A stretch of DNA of 64,000 nt from Novosphingobium sp. Gsoil 351 (lineage in GTDB: Bacteria > Pseudomonadota > Alphaproteobacteria > Sphingomonadales > Sphingomonadaceae), in NCBI RefSeq assembly GCF_009707465.1, contig NZ_CP046120.1, forward strand, positions 3,754,330 to 3,818,329, written 5' to 3'. Position 1 is the first letter of the stretch. Each line of letters opens with the position of its first letter. Made by a program: the position numbers and the translations under genes. The notes below the pieces were generated by a model. The model was given only the letters and a program-made list of their open reading frames with translations. It was not told where the DNA came from and did not search any database. Of the stretch, positions 37,781 through 47,635 are shown piece by piece.

Positions 37781-38725
37781 ATGCTAGGTCGCACGGCCAA
37801 CGGCATCTTCTGGCTGTTCCGCTATCTCGAGCGGGCTGAGAACACCGTGCGGCTGCTCGATGCGGGGTTCCGCATGGCGCTGACCCGCAATGTCGCCACC
37901 AGCGAGGAAGAATGGCGCTCGGTCATCGTCACGATCGGCCAGCGAGCGGCTTACGAGGCGAGGAATGGCACTTACGCCGGGGTCCAGGTGTTCAACTGGA
38001 TCCTGCGCGACAAGAACAATTCCGAAAGCGTGCTGCGAATGATCGAGGCCGCGCGGACCAATGCCCGGATGGTCCGCGCCGGTCTCACCCGCGAGGTGTG
38101 GGAGGCGATCAACGAGACCTGGATGCGCTTGTCCGACGCGCTCACCCGCCCAGTCCGCGAGAACAGCCTGGGCGGTGTGCTCGACCTCGTCCGCCGCCAG
38201 TCGACCCAGGTGCGCGGGGCCATGGACGGTACCATGCTGCGCAACGAGATCTACAACTTCGCCCGGCTCGGCAAGTTCATCGAGCGTGCCGACAACACCG
38301 CGCGGATCCTGGACGTGAAGTACTACGTGCTGCTGCCCGCGGTCTCGTACGTCGGATCGAGCCTCGACAATGTTCAGTGGGACAACGTCCTGCGCTCGGT
38401 TTCGGCCGAGCGCGCGTATCGCTGGCTTAATGCCGGGCGGATGGACCCGCGCTCGATCGCCGAGTTCCTGATCCTCGATGGCCGGTTTCCGCGCAGTTTG
38501 GCGTTCTGCTACTCGAAGATAAGCTCGAACCTCGCCAGCCTCGAACGCGATTACGGCAATGCGATGCCGTGCCACGCAATGCTGGCCGAATCCGCCGGGT
38601 TGGTCGGCCAGGGGCGGATCGAGGAAATCTTCGAGACCGGCCTCCACGAATTCATCGGCGGGTTCATCGCCCGCAACCAGGCGCTGGCCGCGCAAGTCCA
38701 GCGCGATTACCGTTTCACCGAATAA
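37781..38725 (+). CDS. Alpha-E domain protein (DUF403)
   Basis: A 314-residue all-helical protein, ATG 37781 with GGGAGA upstream. It starts MLGRTANGIFWLFRYLERAE, has WILRDKNNSESVLRMIEAAR and GKFIERADNTARILDVKYY, and ends FIARNQALAAQVQRDY. This is the alpha-E family, the obligate partner of the preceding permuted ATP-grasp. Two repeats of the helical unit with conserved Glu-Arg pairs are visible. It probably forms a complex with the ATP-grasp enzyme. Biochemical role unknown. Confidence 0.9.
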   Translation: MLGRTANGIFWLFRYLERAENTVRLLDAGFRMALTRNVATSEEEWRSVIVTIGQRAAYEARNGTYAGVQVFNWILRDKNNSESVLRMIEAARTNARMVRAGLTREVWEAINETWMRLSDALTRPVRENSLGGVLDLVRRQSTQVRGAMDGTMLRNEIYNFARLGKFIERADNTARILDVKYYVLLPAVSYVGSSLDNVQWDNVLRSVSAERAYRWLNAGRMDPRSIAEFLILDGRFPRSLAFCYSKISSNLASLERDYGNAMPCHAMLAESAGLVGQGRIEEIFETGLHEFIGGFIARNQALAAQVQRDYRFTE

Positions 38726-38742
38726 AGACAAAAGGCCGCACC

Positions 38743-39555
38743 TTGCTTCTCACGATCGATCACCAGACCAGGTACCGTTTCGACGAACCTGTTGCGCACG
38801 GGCTTCAGCGGTTGAGGTTGACCCCGAAGGCGACCTCTGGCCAGTCGATCCTCGATTGGGAGATGACGCTGCAAGGCGCCACGGTGGAGGCCGAGTACGA
38901 GGATCAGAACCACAACCGGACGACGCTGATCGCGCTCGACCAGGGAACGCGAGAGTTGACCGTCACCTGCCGCGGCGCAGTGCGGACGGCAGACCAGGCC
39001 GGGGTCATTGGCCGCCATGCCGGGCACCTGCCGCTGTGGCACTTCCTCGACAACACCGCCGCGACGCGGCCCGGCCCGCGGATGCGCGCGCTGGTTTCCT
39101 CGCTGCCGGTCGAGGACGACCACGTCACCACTCTGCACAGGATGTCGGCTGCGGTGATTGCTACGGTGGAATATGCGGCAGGCCACACCGACGCCGAGAC
39201 GTCCGCAGAGGAGGCCTTGGTCGGGGGGCGGGGAGTCTGCCAGGACCACGCCCAGATCTTCGTCGGCTGCGCACGGATGCTGGGGATTCCGGCGCGTTAC
39301 GTCTCAGGGTACCTGATGATGGACGACCGGATCGAACAGGAAGCGAGTCACGCCTGGGCGGAAGCGCACATCGACGGGCTCGGCTGGGTCGGATTCGACG
39401 TTTCGAACGGGATCAGTCCCGATCCGCGCTATGTCCGCGTCGCCACCGGTCGCGACTACCGCGAGGCGGCGCCTGTCACCGGAATCAGCTATGGCGGGGG
39501 CGATGCGTCGATGCACGTTCGGCTTGCAGTCGAACGGCAGCACGTGGAACAGTAG
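38743..39555 (+). CDS. Transglutaminase-like cysteine protein of the Anbu operon
   Basis: A 270-residue protein from TTG 38743 with AAAGG 8 bases upstream. It starts LLLTIDHQTRYRFDEPVAHG, the beta-rich bacterial transglutaminase-like N-terminal domain (about 1-80). The catalytic triad is visible: Cys in GGRGVCQDHAQIFVGCARM, His in SHAWAEAHIDGLGW, and Asp in VGFDVSNG. The family acts as a cysteine protease or amidohydrolase/transferase. It sits between alpha-E and Anbu with 17 and 34 bases of spacing, as in other Anbu loci. Confidence 0.92.
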   Translation: MLLTIDHQTRYRFDEPVAHGLQRLRLTPKATSGQSILDWEMTLQGATVEAEYEDQNHNRTTLIALDQGTRELTVTCRGAVRTADQAGVIGRHAGHLPLWHFLDNTAATRPGPRMRALVSSLPVEDDHVTTLHRMSAAVIATVEYAAGHTDAETSAEEALVGGRGVCQDHAQIFVGCARMLGIPARYVSGYLMMDDRIEQEASHAWAEAHIDGLGWVGFDVSNGISPDPRYVRVATGRDYREAAPVTGISYGGGDASMHVRLAVERQHVEQ

Positions 39556-39589
39556 CCGCCGAGGGCATTCGGACGGGTGGAGAGTTGCG

Positions 39590-40355
39590 ATGACCTATTG
39601 CGTGGGGATGACGCTCGACAAGGGCCTGGTGATGATGAGCGACACCCGCACCAACTCGGGCGTCGACAATATCTCCGTGTTTCGCAAGATGTTCCACTGG
39701 TGCGTGCCGGGCGAGCGGATCGTGGCGATCATGACCGCGGGCAACCTCGCGACCACTCAGGCGGTGATCAGCCAACTCGAGGAGCGGACCAAGGCCCCCA
39801 ACGAACGCCGCCCTTCGGTGCTCGAAGCGGCGACGATGTTCCAGGTTGCGACCCAGGTCGGCAACCTCCTCAACGAGACGATCCGCTCGCGCCAGATGTC
39901 CGACGGACAGGGCGGGGGGCCGCGCTTCACCGCCTCGATCATCGTCGCCGGGCAGATCAAGGGCATGGAGCCGCGGCTTTTCATGATCTATCCCGAAGGC
40001 AACTTCATCGAGGCCAGCTTCGACACCCCGTTCTTCCAGATCGGCGAGACCAAGTATGGCCGTCCGATCATTCTGCGCGGCTACGACCGGGCAATGAGCT
40101 TCGAGGATGCGGTCAAGCTGATGATGGTCAGCTTCGATTCCCACGCTGGCCGCAAACCTGTCCGTCGGCCTGCCGCTAGACCTGCTGGTGATCGAGCGCG
40201 ATCGTTTCGAACCGCTCCAACAGCGCCGCATCTTGGCGAACGATCCCTATTTCAAGTCGATTTCATCCAGCTGGGGCAAGGCGTTGCGCGACGCATTTCA
40301 TTCGCTGCCAGACTATAGTTTCGAGGACACGAAGGACGTGGTCGCCGTGGAATAG
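39590..40355 (+). CDS. Anbu proteasome-like peptidase, split by a C-run insertion
   Basis: About 255 residues over two frames. It starts MTYCVGMTLDKGLVMMSDTR: Thr2 becomes the N-terminal nucleophile after Met removal, followed by the Asp and Lys of the Ntn-hydrolase/HslV-like fold. The start has GGTGGAGAG upstream. The frame breaks near 40143 in ttcccacg; removing one C restores VSFDSTLAANLSVGLPLDLL and the tail through YSFEDTKDVVAVE. Anbu forms HslV-related rings with a lock-washer shape. Substrates are unknown. The three preceding genes are its standard partners. The frame break is most likely a sequencing error. Confidence 0.9.
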
Positions 40356-40512
40356 GGGAAATCGTCTAGGGGATCGCTCCGTAATGGAGGTAATATGATC
40401 CCGCTGGTTCCGTTCGTTGGTGCCCGATGATACGTATAATTACCTAGTTTATGTGTCCATTTTCACGCTGATCGCGCTGGCACGACCCCACGATCTGGGG
40501 TCGAATCCGCTC

Positions 40513-41148
40513 ATGACCACGCGACTACCCATCCATGTGCTGGACAGCGACCATGGCCGCCGGGCCCAGATAGCGCGTTGCGCTTACGCGCTGGGACATC
40601 ACGCCGAGGTCTATTCCGACCCCGCCGAACTCGCGTCCTTCGCTCCTGAAGGCGGGGTGGTGGTGGCGCTGGAAGAGGCCATGCGCGGAGGAGTGTCGGG
40701 CCTGATGGGCCTGCTGAACCGCGAAGGCCGCTGGCTTGCGGTCATCGCGACCAGTTCCAATCCGACGATCGCCAAGGCGGTCGACGCGATCAAGCAGGGC
40801 GCCATGGACTATCTACCCCTGCCGCTCGACGAAGGCGACTTGTCGCTGGCGATTGAAAAGGTTGCCGCCGAAGCGGAGCTTCGTCGTTCGCGGCACTTGC
40901 GTCAGACCGCGGCGCGATCGCGCCTCGCCAGGCTTTCGGGCCGCGAGCGCGAGGTCGTGGAGCGCATGACGCTCGGTTTGACCAACAAGGAAATCGGGCG
41001 GGAGCTGGATATCAGCCCACGAACTGTTGAAATCCACCGCACCAATGCCCTGACGAAGCTCAACGCAAGGCACAGCGCCGAGGCGATAAGGCTCTGCTTT
41101 GAGGGCAGCGACGATTCCCCCAGATATCAGTCAGCCCTGTCCGCGTAA
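40513..41148 (+). CDS. LuxR/FixJ-type regulator with degenerate receiver domain
   Basis: About 211 residues from ATG 40513; the ribosome site is weak. The N-terminal domain (about 1-115) has the receiver start IHVLDSDHGRRAQI and the end of a receiver (ATSSNPTIAKAVDAIKQGAM with LPLPLD, the conserved Lys/Pro region). The strand that should carry the phospho-acceptor Asp reads GVVVALEEAM, without Asp at the expected place. The C-terminal LuxR HTH is clear: LSGREREVVERMTLGLTNKE and ISPRTVEIHRTNALTKL. It probably works without phosphotransfer. It is 157 bases after Anbu and may or may not belong to that operon. Confidence 0.85.
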   Translation: MTTRLPIHVLDSDHGRRAQIARCAYALGHHAEVYSDPAELASFAPEGGVVVALEEAMRGGVSGLMGLLNREGRWLAVIATSSNPTIAKAVDAIKQGAMDYLPLPLDEGDLSLAIEKVAAEAELRRSRHLRQTAARSRLARLSGREREVVERMTLGLTNKEIGRELDISPRTVEIHRTNALTKLNARHSAEAIRLCFEGSDDSPRYQSALSA

Positions 41149-41278
41149 TACGATATTCATGAGTTGTGCCGAGATGAGGACAAAAGTCCTCGCCTCGGGA
41201 ACGCTTGGAGCCTGCGCGACTTTAACGGGGAGGGATGCTGTCGGGGGCAAGAAGTCGGCTCATGGTTTCACCATCGCC

Positions 41279-41821
41279 ATGACCCGTTTCGGTGGCGAAA
41301 AGCCGGTGAACGACCGGTCGCGGGTGCGGGCCGACGATCCGCCTGGAATGCTGCTCAGTCTGCGGACCTTGGCGAGGGCCATGCTCGCGCTAACCGACCC
41401 GGCCGCCGCTCGAGCCGATGCTCCCCAGCTTACCTCGGAGCGCCGCCAGTGGGGTGCTTTGGCGCGCAGCCTGCATCATGAACGGGCCCGGCGGGCAAAC
41501 TTCCTCCCGCCGGAGCTGTTCGGGGAACCCGGTTGGGACATACTCCTCGACCTCGCTTTCGCGGCCCAGGCTAATGAGCCGCGCTCGATCAAATCGGCCT
41601 GCCTCTCCTCGCACGTGCCAGAGGCGACCGCGTTGCGTTATATCGATTTGCTCATACGTCTTGGGCTCGTCGAGCGCACCGCCGACAAGATAGACCGGCG
41701 CCGAAAGTTCGTTCGGCTGACCGAGCTGGGTGAACGCAATATGCGCGACTACCTCGCTTCGATGCCCCCGATCGGAGATCAAGGAGAAGACTTGATCCGC
41801 TACCTCGCCCAACTCGGCTGA
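41279..41821 (+). CDS. MarR-like winged-helix regulator
   Basis: About 180 residues from ATG 41279 (other in-frame starts lie upstream, none with a good site). The last 110 residues look like a MarR-type domain: [20 protein letters not shown], then [20 protein letters not shown] (recognition helix) and [20 protein letters not shown] (wing). The N-terminal 70 residues are Ala-rich. DNA-binding is a firm inference; ligand and targets are unknown. It lies between the LuxR-like regulator and serC. Confidence 0.75.
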   Translation: MTRFGGEKPVNDRSRVRADDPPGMLLSLRTLARAMLALTDPAAARADAPQLTSERRQWGALARSLHHERARRANFLPPELFGEPGWDILLDLAFAAQANEPRSIKSACLSSHVPEATALRYIDLLIRLGLVERTADKIDRRRKFVRLTELGERNMRDYLASMPPIGDQGEDLIRYLAQLG

Positions 41822-41906
41822 CGCACCTTCCGATCGATCCTGCTTGACTTGGTGCGGCGCAGCACTAGGGCCGCCGACGGGCCACGCGGTCCCAACGCCG
41901 CGCGTG

Positions 41907-41922
41907 CTCTCTGCAAGGAGAG
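41907..41922 (+). promoter_or_regulatory. Hairpin covering the serC ribosome site (possible serC leader)
   Basis: CTCTC-tgcaag-GAGAG folds into a 5-bp stem whose 3' arm is the AAGGAGAG ribosome site of serC, 6 bases before its ATG. A GC-rich region with further complementarity (ggccgccgacgggcc, 41870-41884) lies upstream. A structured leader before serC is known in alphaproteobacteria (Rfam serC motif). I cannot align this to the model by eye, so identity is tentative. Confidence 0.35.
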
Positions 41923-41927
41923 ACTAC

Positions 41928-43054
41928 ATGACTGCACCTAAACCGGCGCGCCTTCCGGCGCGTCCGTTCTTCTCTTCGGGTCCCTGCGCTAAGCCGCCCA
42001 CGTGGTCCCCCGAGAAACTTGCGACCCAATCGCTCGGTCGCTCGCACCGCGCCAAAATCGGCAAGACGCGCCTGCAATATTGCATCGACCTGATGCGCGA
42101 GGTGTTACGATTGCCCGACACCCATCGGATCGGCATAGTCCCGGGTTCCGATACCGGTGCGTTCGAGATGGCGATGTGGACGATGCTGGGCGCGCGCCCG
42201 GTCACCACGCTCGCCTGGGAAAGTTTCGGCGAGGGCTGGGTGACCGACGCCGCCAAGCAGCTCAAAATCGACCCCACGGTGATCCGCGCCGACTATGGCC
42301 AGTTGCCCGATCTGGCGCAGGTCGACTGGTCGAACGACGTGTTGTTCACCTGGAACGGCACCACTAGCGGCGTACGCGTTCCGAACGCCGACTGGATTCC
42401 TGCGGACCGTGAGGGGTTGAGCTTCGCCGACGCGACCAGCGCGGTGTTCGCCTATGACATCGATTGGGCAAAGATCGATGTCGCGACCTTTCGTGGCAGA
42501 AGGTACTGGGCGGCGAGGGCGCGCATGGGGTGCTGATCCTCGGCCGGCGCGCGGTCGATCGGCTGGAAACTTATATTCCGGCTTGGCCGTTGCCTAAGGT
42601 CTTCCGGCTCGTCTCGAAGGGCAAGCTCACCGAGGGCGTGTTCAAGGGCGAAACCATCAACACCCCGTCGATGTTGGCGGTCGAGGACGCGATTTTCGCG
42701 CTTGAGTGGGCCAAGGGCCTGGGCGGGTTGCAGGGCCTCAAGGCGCGCTCGGATGCGAATGCAGCTGCGCTCGACGCGATCGTGGCCGGGTGCGATTGGC
42801 TCGGCCATCTCGCCGCGGATCCAGCGAGCCGATCGAAGACTTCGGTGTGTTTGACCGTCGCGGGCGCGGACGAAGACTTCATCAAGAAGTTCGCCGCGCT
42901 GCTCGAAGGCGAGGGCGCCGCCTTCGACATCGCCGGCTACCGCGACGCCCCTCCGGGCCTGCGCATCTGGTGCGGCGCGACCGTCGATACCGCCGACCTC
43001 GAGGCGCTCGGGCCATGGCTCGACTGGGCTTATGCTTCGCTGAAATCGGACTGA
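41928..43054 (+). CDS. serC: Phosphoserine aminotransferase, split by a T-run deletion
   Basis: About 376 residues over two frames from ATG 41928 (AAGGAGAG upstream). SerC converts 3-phosphohydroxypyruvate to phosphoserine with glutamate and PLP. It starts with [20 protein letters not shown] and has [17 protein letters not shown] and [12 protein letters not shown]. The frame changes near 42497: adding one T to acctttcgtgg restores [18 protein letters not shown], which carries the PLP Lys. The rest runs to [12 protein letters not shown]. The break looks like a sequencing error in a gene that should be essential for serine synthesis. serA follows. Confidence 0.92.
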
Positions 43055-43067
43055 CCCGAACCCCGTC

Positions 43068-43088
43068 ACCCTGAACTTGCTTCAGGGT
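43068..43088. repeat. Short perfect hairpin between serC and serA (REP-like)
   Basis: ACCCTGAA-cttgc-TTCAGGGT is a perfect 8-bp stem with a 5-base loop, 14 bases after the serC stop. Sequences like caccctgaacttgcttcagggtcca are, to my knowledge, dispersed in sphingomonad genomes. It has no U-tract, so a simple terminator is unlikely; it may stabilise or attenuate the serC transcript. Confidence 0.6.
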
Positions 43089-43180
43089 CCAGCTCTCCCA
43101 ACCGACCATCGCTCGCGATCTCGCGAAGAATGCTGAAACAAGTTCGGCATGACGGTTGGTTTTGTCGATTGGACAACATC

Positions 43181-44771
43181 ATGACCACCACCAAACCCCG
43201 CGTACTCATTTCCGACCAGATGGACCCCAAGGCCGAGCAGATCTTCCCGCGAGCGCGGCTGCGACGTCGATGTGATCACTGGACAGACCCCCGAACAACT
43301 CGGGGAAATCATCGGCCAGTACGATGGCCTGGCGATCCGTTCGACCACCAAGCTGACCAAGGAGCTGATCGCCAAGGCGACCAACCTGAAGGTTGTCGGT
43401 CGAGCGGGAATCGGAGTCGACAACATCGATATCCCCGCCGCCTCGGTGAAGGGGATCGTGGTGATGAACACCCCGTTCGGCAATTCGATCACCACCGCAG
43501 AGCACGCCATCGCGCTGATGTTCGCGCTCGCTCGCCAGCTGCCTGAAGCTGACGCGAGCACGCAGGCGGGCAAGTGGGAGAAGAACCGCTTCATGGGCGT
43601 CGAGGTCACCGGCAAGACGCTGGGCCTGATCGGCGCGGGCAACATCGGCAGCATCGTCGCCAGCCGGGCGCTCGGCCTCAAGATGAAGGTCGTGGCGTTC
43701 GATCCCTTCCTCACGCCTGAGCGCGCGGTGGAGATGGGCGTCGAAAAGGCCGATCTCGATACGCTGCTGGCCAAGGCGGACTTCATCACGCTGCACACCC
43801 CGCTGACCGACCAGACCCGCAACATCCTCAGCCGCGAGAACCTCGCCAAAACCCGGAAGGGTGTGCGGATCATCAACTGTGCGCGCGGCGGCCTGATCGA
43901 TGAGGAAGCGCTCAAGGACGCGCTCGATTCGGGCCATGTCGCGGGCGCGGCGCTCGACGTGTTCGCCAAGGAACCGGCCAAGGACTCGCCGCTGTTTGGC
44001 ACGCCGAACTTCATCTCGACCCCGCACCTCGGCGCCTCGACCGACGAGGCGCAGGTCAACGTCGCGATCCAGGTGGCCGAGCAGTTGTCCGATTACCTCG
44101 TCCATGGCGGGGTCACCAACGCGCTCAACATGCCAAGCCTGAGCGCGGAGGAAGCGCCCAAGCTGCGCCCTTACATGGCGCTGGCCGAGAACCTGGGCAG
44201 CCTGGTCGGCCAGCTCGCCCACGGCAACCTCGACAAGATCTCGATCGAGGTCGAGGGCGCCGCCGCGCAGCTCAATCCCAAGCCGATCACCGGAGCCGTC
44301 CTGGCCGGCCTGATGCGGCGCTATTCGGACACGGTGAACATGGTCAACGCGCCGTATCTCGCCAAGGAGCGCGGACTCGACGTTCGCGAGGTGCGCCACG
44401 ACCGCGAGGGGGTGTACCACACGCTGGTCCGGGTCTCGGTGGAGACGAGCCAAGGCACGCGTTCGGTCGCTGGCACGCTGTTCGGCAACACTCAGCCTCG
44501 TCTGGTGGAGATTTTCGGAATCGGGATCGAAGCCGAACTCGAGGGGCACATGCTGTACATCGTCAATGAGGACGCTCCGGGCTTCATCGGCCGGATCGGA
44601 ACGCTGCTCGGCGAAAGCGGCATCAATATCGGCACCTTCAACCTCGGCCGCCGCGAGGCTGGGGGCGAGGCGATCCTGCTGCTTTCGGTCGATCAGGCGA
44701 TCCCCGAGACCGTGCTCGACGCGGCGTGCAAGTTGCCAGGGGTGAAGACGGTCAAGGCTCTGGCGTTCTAG
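43181..44771 (+). CDS. serA: D-3-phosphoglycerate dehydrogenase, split by a C-run insertion
   Basis: About 530 residues over two frames from ATG 43181. SerA oxidises 3-phosphoglycerate, the first step of serine synthesis. It starts TTTKPRVLISDQMDPKAEQI; removing one C near 43250 (ttcccgcgag) gives FRERGCDVDVITGQTPEQL, after which the frame is open to the end. Motifs: VVGRAGIGVDNIDIPA, NAD site GLIGAGNIGSIVASRAL, INCARGGLIDEEAL, catalytic His in TPHLGAST, an intervening domain and a C-terminal ACT domain (MLYIVNEDAPGFIGRIGTLL) for serine feedback. The long form with ACT is usual here. Confidence 0.93.
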
Positions 44772-44797
44772 GGCGCGTTGCGGCAGGGGCGGCGGCC

Positions 44798-45916
44798 ATG
44801 GACGAGAGCGATCCCGATCTGCTGCCCGAGGGGCTCGAAGACCGGTTGCCCGGCGAGGCCGCGACCGGGCAGCAAGTCATGCGGGCGATGCTGGCGGCGA
44901 TGGATGGCCATGGCTACGACCGGGTCAGCCCGCCGCTGATCGAGTTCGAGCGGAGCCTGGCCGGGCGCATGAGCGGGATCAGCACGCGGCGGATGTTCCG
45001 CTTCGTCGATCCCGCTAGCCTGCGCACGCTGGCGCTGCGCAGCGACATCACCCCGCAGGTCGGACGGATCGCCGAGACCCGGCTGGCGAATGCGCCGCGG
45101 CCGCTGCGGCTGTGCTACGCTGGTCCCGTGGTGACGATCCGCGGTGATGGGCTGGATCCCGCGCGTGAACGGCTCCAGGTCGGGGCGGAGCTGATCGGTC
45201 GCGATACCGTTGCAGCCGCCGCCGAAGTGGCCGGACTGGCGATTGAGGCGCTGGCCGCGGCGGGCGCAACCGGCATCTCGATCGATTTCACGCTTCCCGA
45301 TCTGGTCGATACGCTGGCCGTTGAAGCGATGCGGCTGGCGCCAAGCAGCGTCGCAGCCGTACGCCGCCAGCTCGACGCCAAGGACGCCGGAGCGCTCGTC
45401 GCGGCCGGCGGCGAGGCCTATCTTCCGTTGCTCTATGCGGCGGGGCCGTTCGCTTCCGCCATCGACAAGCTCGCCGCGATCGACGCCGGCGGCGCGCTGG
45501 CCAGCCGCATCGCGGGCCTGCGCGAGATTGCCGCAAGGCTGGACGGCGCGGCGCGGGTCACGCTCGATCCGACCGAACGCCACGGCTTCGAATACCAGAG
45601 CTGGGTCGGCTTTACGCTGTTCGCCGAGGGCGTGCGCGGCTCGCTCGGGCGCGGCGGCACCTATCGCATCGGCCGCGAGGATGGCGAGGGTGAGGTCGCG
45701 ACTGGGTTCTCGCTCTATCCAGACGGTCTCGTCGGGGTTGTTGCAGGAGAAGCAGCACGCAACGCGCTGTTCCTCCCGCTGGACCACGATCGCGAGGCTG
45801 CGGCGCGACTCCGGGCAATCGGCTGGCGGACGGTTGCCGCGCTCGACGCGAAGGATGACGGGGCAACGCTCGGCTGCAGCCATCGGCTGGAGAACGGTGA
45901 ACCCAAAGCGCTTTAG
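44798..45916 (+). CDS. hisZ: ATP phosphoribosyltransferase regulatory subunit (HisZ-like)
   Basis: About 372 residues. It is a paralogue of histidyl-tRNA synthetase that lacks synthetase activity and supports short-form HisG in histidine synthesis. It starts MDESDPDLLPEGLEDRLPGE, has motif-2-like FRFVDPASLRTLALRSDITP and RPLRLCYAGPVVTIRG, and ends FSLYPDGLVGVVAGEAARNA. The anticodon-binding domain of HisS is absent, as expected. It follows serA by 26 bases on the same strand. hisG is not in the window. A MetA confusion is unlikely given the class-II motif set. Confidence 0.88.
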   Translation: MDESDPDLLPEGLEDRLPGEAATGQQVMRAMLAAMDGHGYDRVSPPLIEFERSLAGRMSGISTRRMFRFVDPASLRTLALRSDITPQVGRIAETRLANAPRPLRLCYAGPVVTIRGDGLDPARERLQVGAELIGRDTVAAAAEVAGLAIEALAAAGATGISIDFTLPDLVDTLAVEAMRLAPSSVAAVRRQLDAKDAGALVAAGGEAYLPLLYAAGPFASAIDKLAAIDAGGALASRIAGLREIAARLDGAARVTLDPTERHGFEYQSWVGFTLFAEGVRGSLGRGGTYRIGREDGEGEVATGFSLYPDGLVGVVAGEAARNALFLPLDHDREAAARLRAIGWRTVAALDAKDDGATLGCSHRLENGEPKAL

Positions 45917-46816
45917 CGCGCGAATGCCGTGCGCAAGAACCCGTCGAGCGCGACCGTCGGCGCATATCCGGGATCGCCGAGGCGACGGTTGATCTCCATG
46001 TGCCCGGCCAAGCCCGTACCGGCAAACCCCTCGCGCGCGACGTTCGTCCCGCCCGCCCGCAGCGCCTTCTCCAAAGCTTCTCCCTGTCGCGCGCCATCCG
46101 GGCGCATCACGTGGAGCAGCAGGGAACCGAGGCGCATTGGGGGCCGCCGCCTGAAGCGTGGGCGATAGCGCCCGCTGGCGGGCGGGATCGGTGCCGAACG
46201 CCTGGCGATAGGTCTGCTGCATGATCCGCGGCCCGTCGCTCATTTGAGCGGGGACGTCGTAGGCGGCGCCGTCGATCGGAACGATCCCGGCAAGGTCCCG
46301 CGGTGATAGGCCCGCTCCCTTGAGGTAGGAGGCATCGGTGCCGACCAGCGCGACCAGGTGCGCTCCGGCGCTGTGACCCATCAGGACAATGCGCTTCGGA
46401 TCGATCCCCAGCGCGGCGGCACGGTCAATCAGGACGCGCAGCGCTGTGGCGATGTCGGCGGCCTGATCCTCGACCCGCGCGGCCGGGACCAGACGGTAGT
46501 CCAGCGAGGCGAAGGCATAGCCTTGCGCGGTCAGGTGGCGCTGCTTCAACGAGCCGCGGTCCATCGTCCGGCTGCCGCGCTTCCAGCCCCCGCCGTGGAC
46601 GAACACCACCAGCGGGGCGCGGCTGGCTTTGGGGTCCTGGGGCGGATAGAAATCGAGCTGCTGAAGCGGATCGGGCCCATAGGCGAGGGTGCGCATCGCC
46701 GGGTTCGGCGCAAGGGCCTCGGCACGCGCGGGCGCTGGGGTACCGGGAATGCCCAAGATCGATCCGGCGAGGAGGGCTGCGGCGGTCACGCCGAGCAGCG
46801 TCAGCCGGTGTCGCAT
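45913..46816 (-). CDS. Secreted alpha/beta-hydrolase (esterase), split by a C-run insertion
   Basis: About 300 residues over two frames from ATG 46816 (GGGAG 8 bases upstream). The signal peptide is RLTLLGVTAAALLAGSILG with an ARA-E-type site. The esterase core has LVVFVHGGGWKRGSRTMD (HGGG oxyanion loop), RIVLMGHSAGAHLVAL (nucleophile Ser) and IVPIDGAAYD. Removing one C near 46128 (ttccctg) restores FLLLHVMRPDGARQGEAL and the His-containing end GLAGHMEINRRLGD. It resembles BD-FAE/kynurenine formamidase-like esterases. The stop overlaps that of convergent hisZ by 4 bases. Periplasmic location is inferred. Confidence 0.82.
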
Positions 46817-47271
46817 CGCGATGCTCCCGTCGTTCATGACCGGCAGACTAGGGTGCTCTCGGCGCGGGACGAGTCGCAAGATGTCGTTTTTTGTATCGGA
46901 GTGTGAGGGCGCCTAGCTGCCGTGCAGCGTCGCTCCGGATATCGTACGCGCAAATGAGGCCCGGAATCGCTCCCGAGCCCCACTCTCGCTCACACGGCGC
47001 ACATCCGATTTGGCGACTGCCGTTCCCGGGTGGGAGGTGACGGATCGCTTTCGATGTTCTCCGGCGATCGCTCGCCGCGCCACCTAGGCCGCCCCCGGTC
47101 CGCTGGCGCGTTCCGGCGACTATCCGTCGCAACCTTTCCGGCGGTCCAGAAGGACCGGCAATCATCGTTCGTAGCGCCATCGCGGGCGTAGGATCATTTC
47201 CCCGGGGCGCGATGCCGAAGCATCGCGCGGTTCCCGGAGGAAAGATCCGGACAGTCGCACAGGCATTGCCT

Positions 47272-47395
47272 GCTTTCGCCGCGGTCCGGGATCAAGCCGA
47301 AGCCCTTTCCCGTCGTCTGCGTCTGCCGACACTGTTGGCGCTCGCTTTCGCCGCGGTCCGAAGTCGAGCCGAAGCCGTTCTTCGTCGTCTGCGTC
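47272..47395. repeat. Two imperfect tandem repeats, period 72 bases
   Basis: gctttcgccgcggtccg starts both copies (47272 and 47344). Both share agccgaagcc and cgtcgtctgcgtc at matching positions, with substitutions but no indels between. The period is a multiple of three, so a former or unrecognised coding repeat is possible; read on the minus strand the unit gives DADDxxRLRLDxGPRRK. Confidence 0.6.
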
Positions 47396-47626
47396 CACCA
47401 GCACCGGCGACTACCCTGCCGACTTTTCGCTCCCGCGCGTTACTCCGTTTCCATTCGGTCCGAGGACCTTCCGGCGCGGTGTCGCAGCGTTCGCTAAAGT
47501 CGCACCGGTTGCAAAAATCCTGTCTGCTTTTCAAGAGCTTGCGCCCCGATCCGCAGTGGTTTTCTTGCTTCCGACCCATGAATGCTGCGCCTCGAATCCG
47601 AGTCGCGCAAGCACTATTTATCCCTG

Positions 47627-47635
47627 TTATCCACA
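47627..47635 (+). promoter_or_regulatory. Consensus DnaA box
   Basis: TTATCCACA is the perfect DnaA box. Degenerate copies lie 9 bases before (tttatccct) and 16 bases after on the other strand (gtggataag). It is 38 bases beyond the argG stop. One box and two weak ones without an AT-rich unwinding region do not make an oriC; DnaA titration or transcriptional control is possible. Confidence 0.45.

Noticed and set aside
37784..38731. Minus-strand ORF of 315 codons
   Set aside because: Antisense of the alpha-E gene.
43206..44549. Minus-strand ORF of 447 codons
   Set aside because: Antisense of serA, which shows NAD and ACT motifs.
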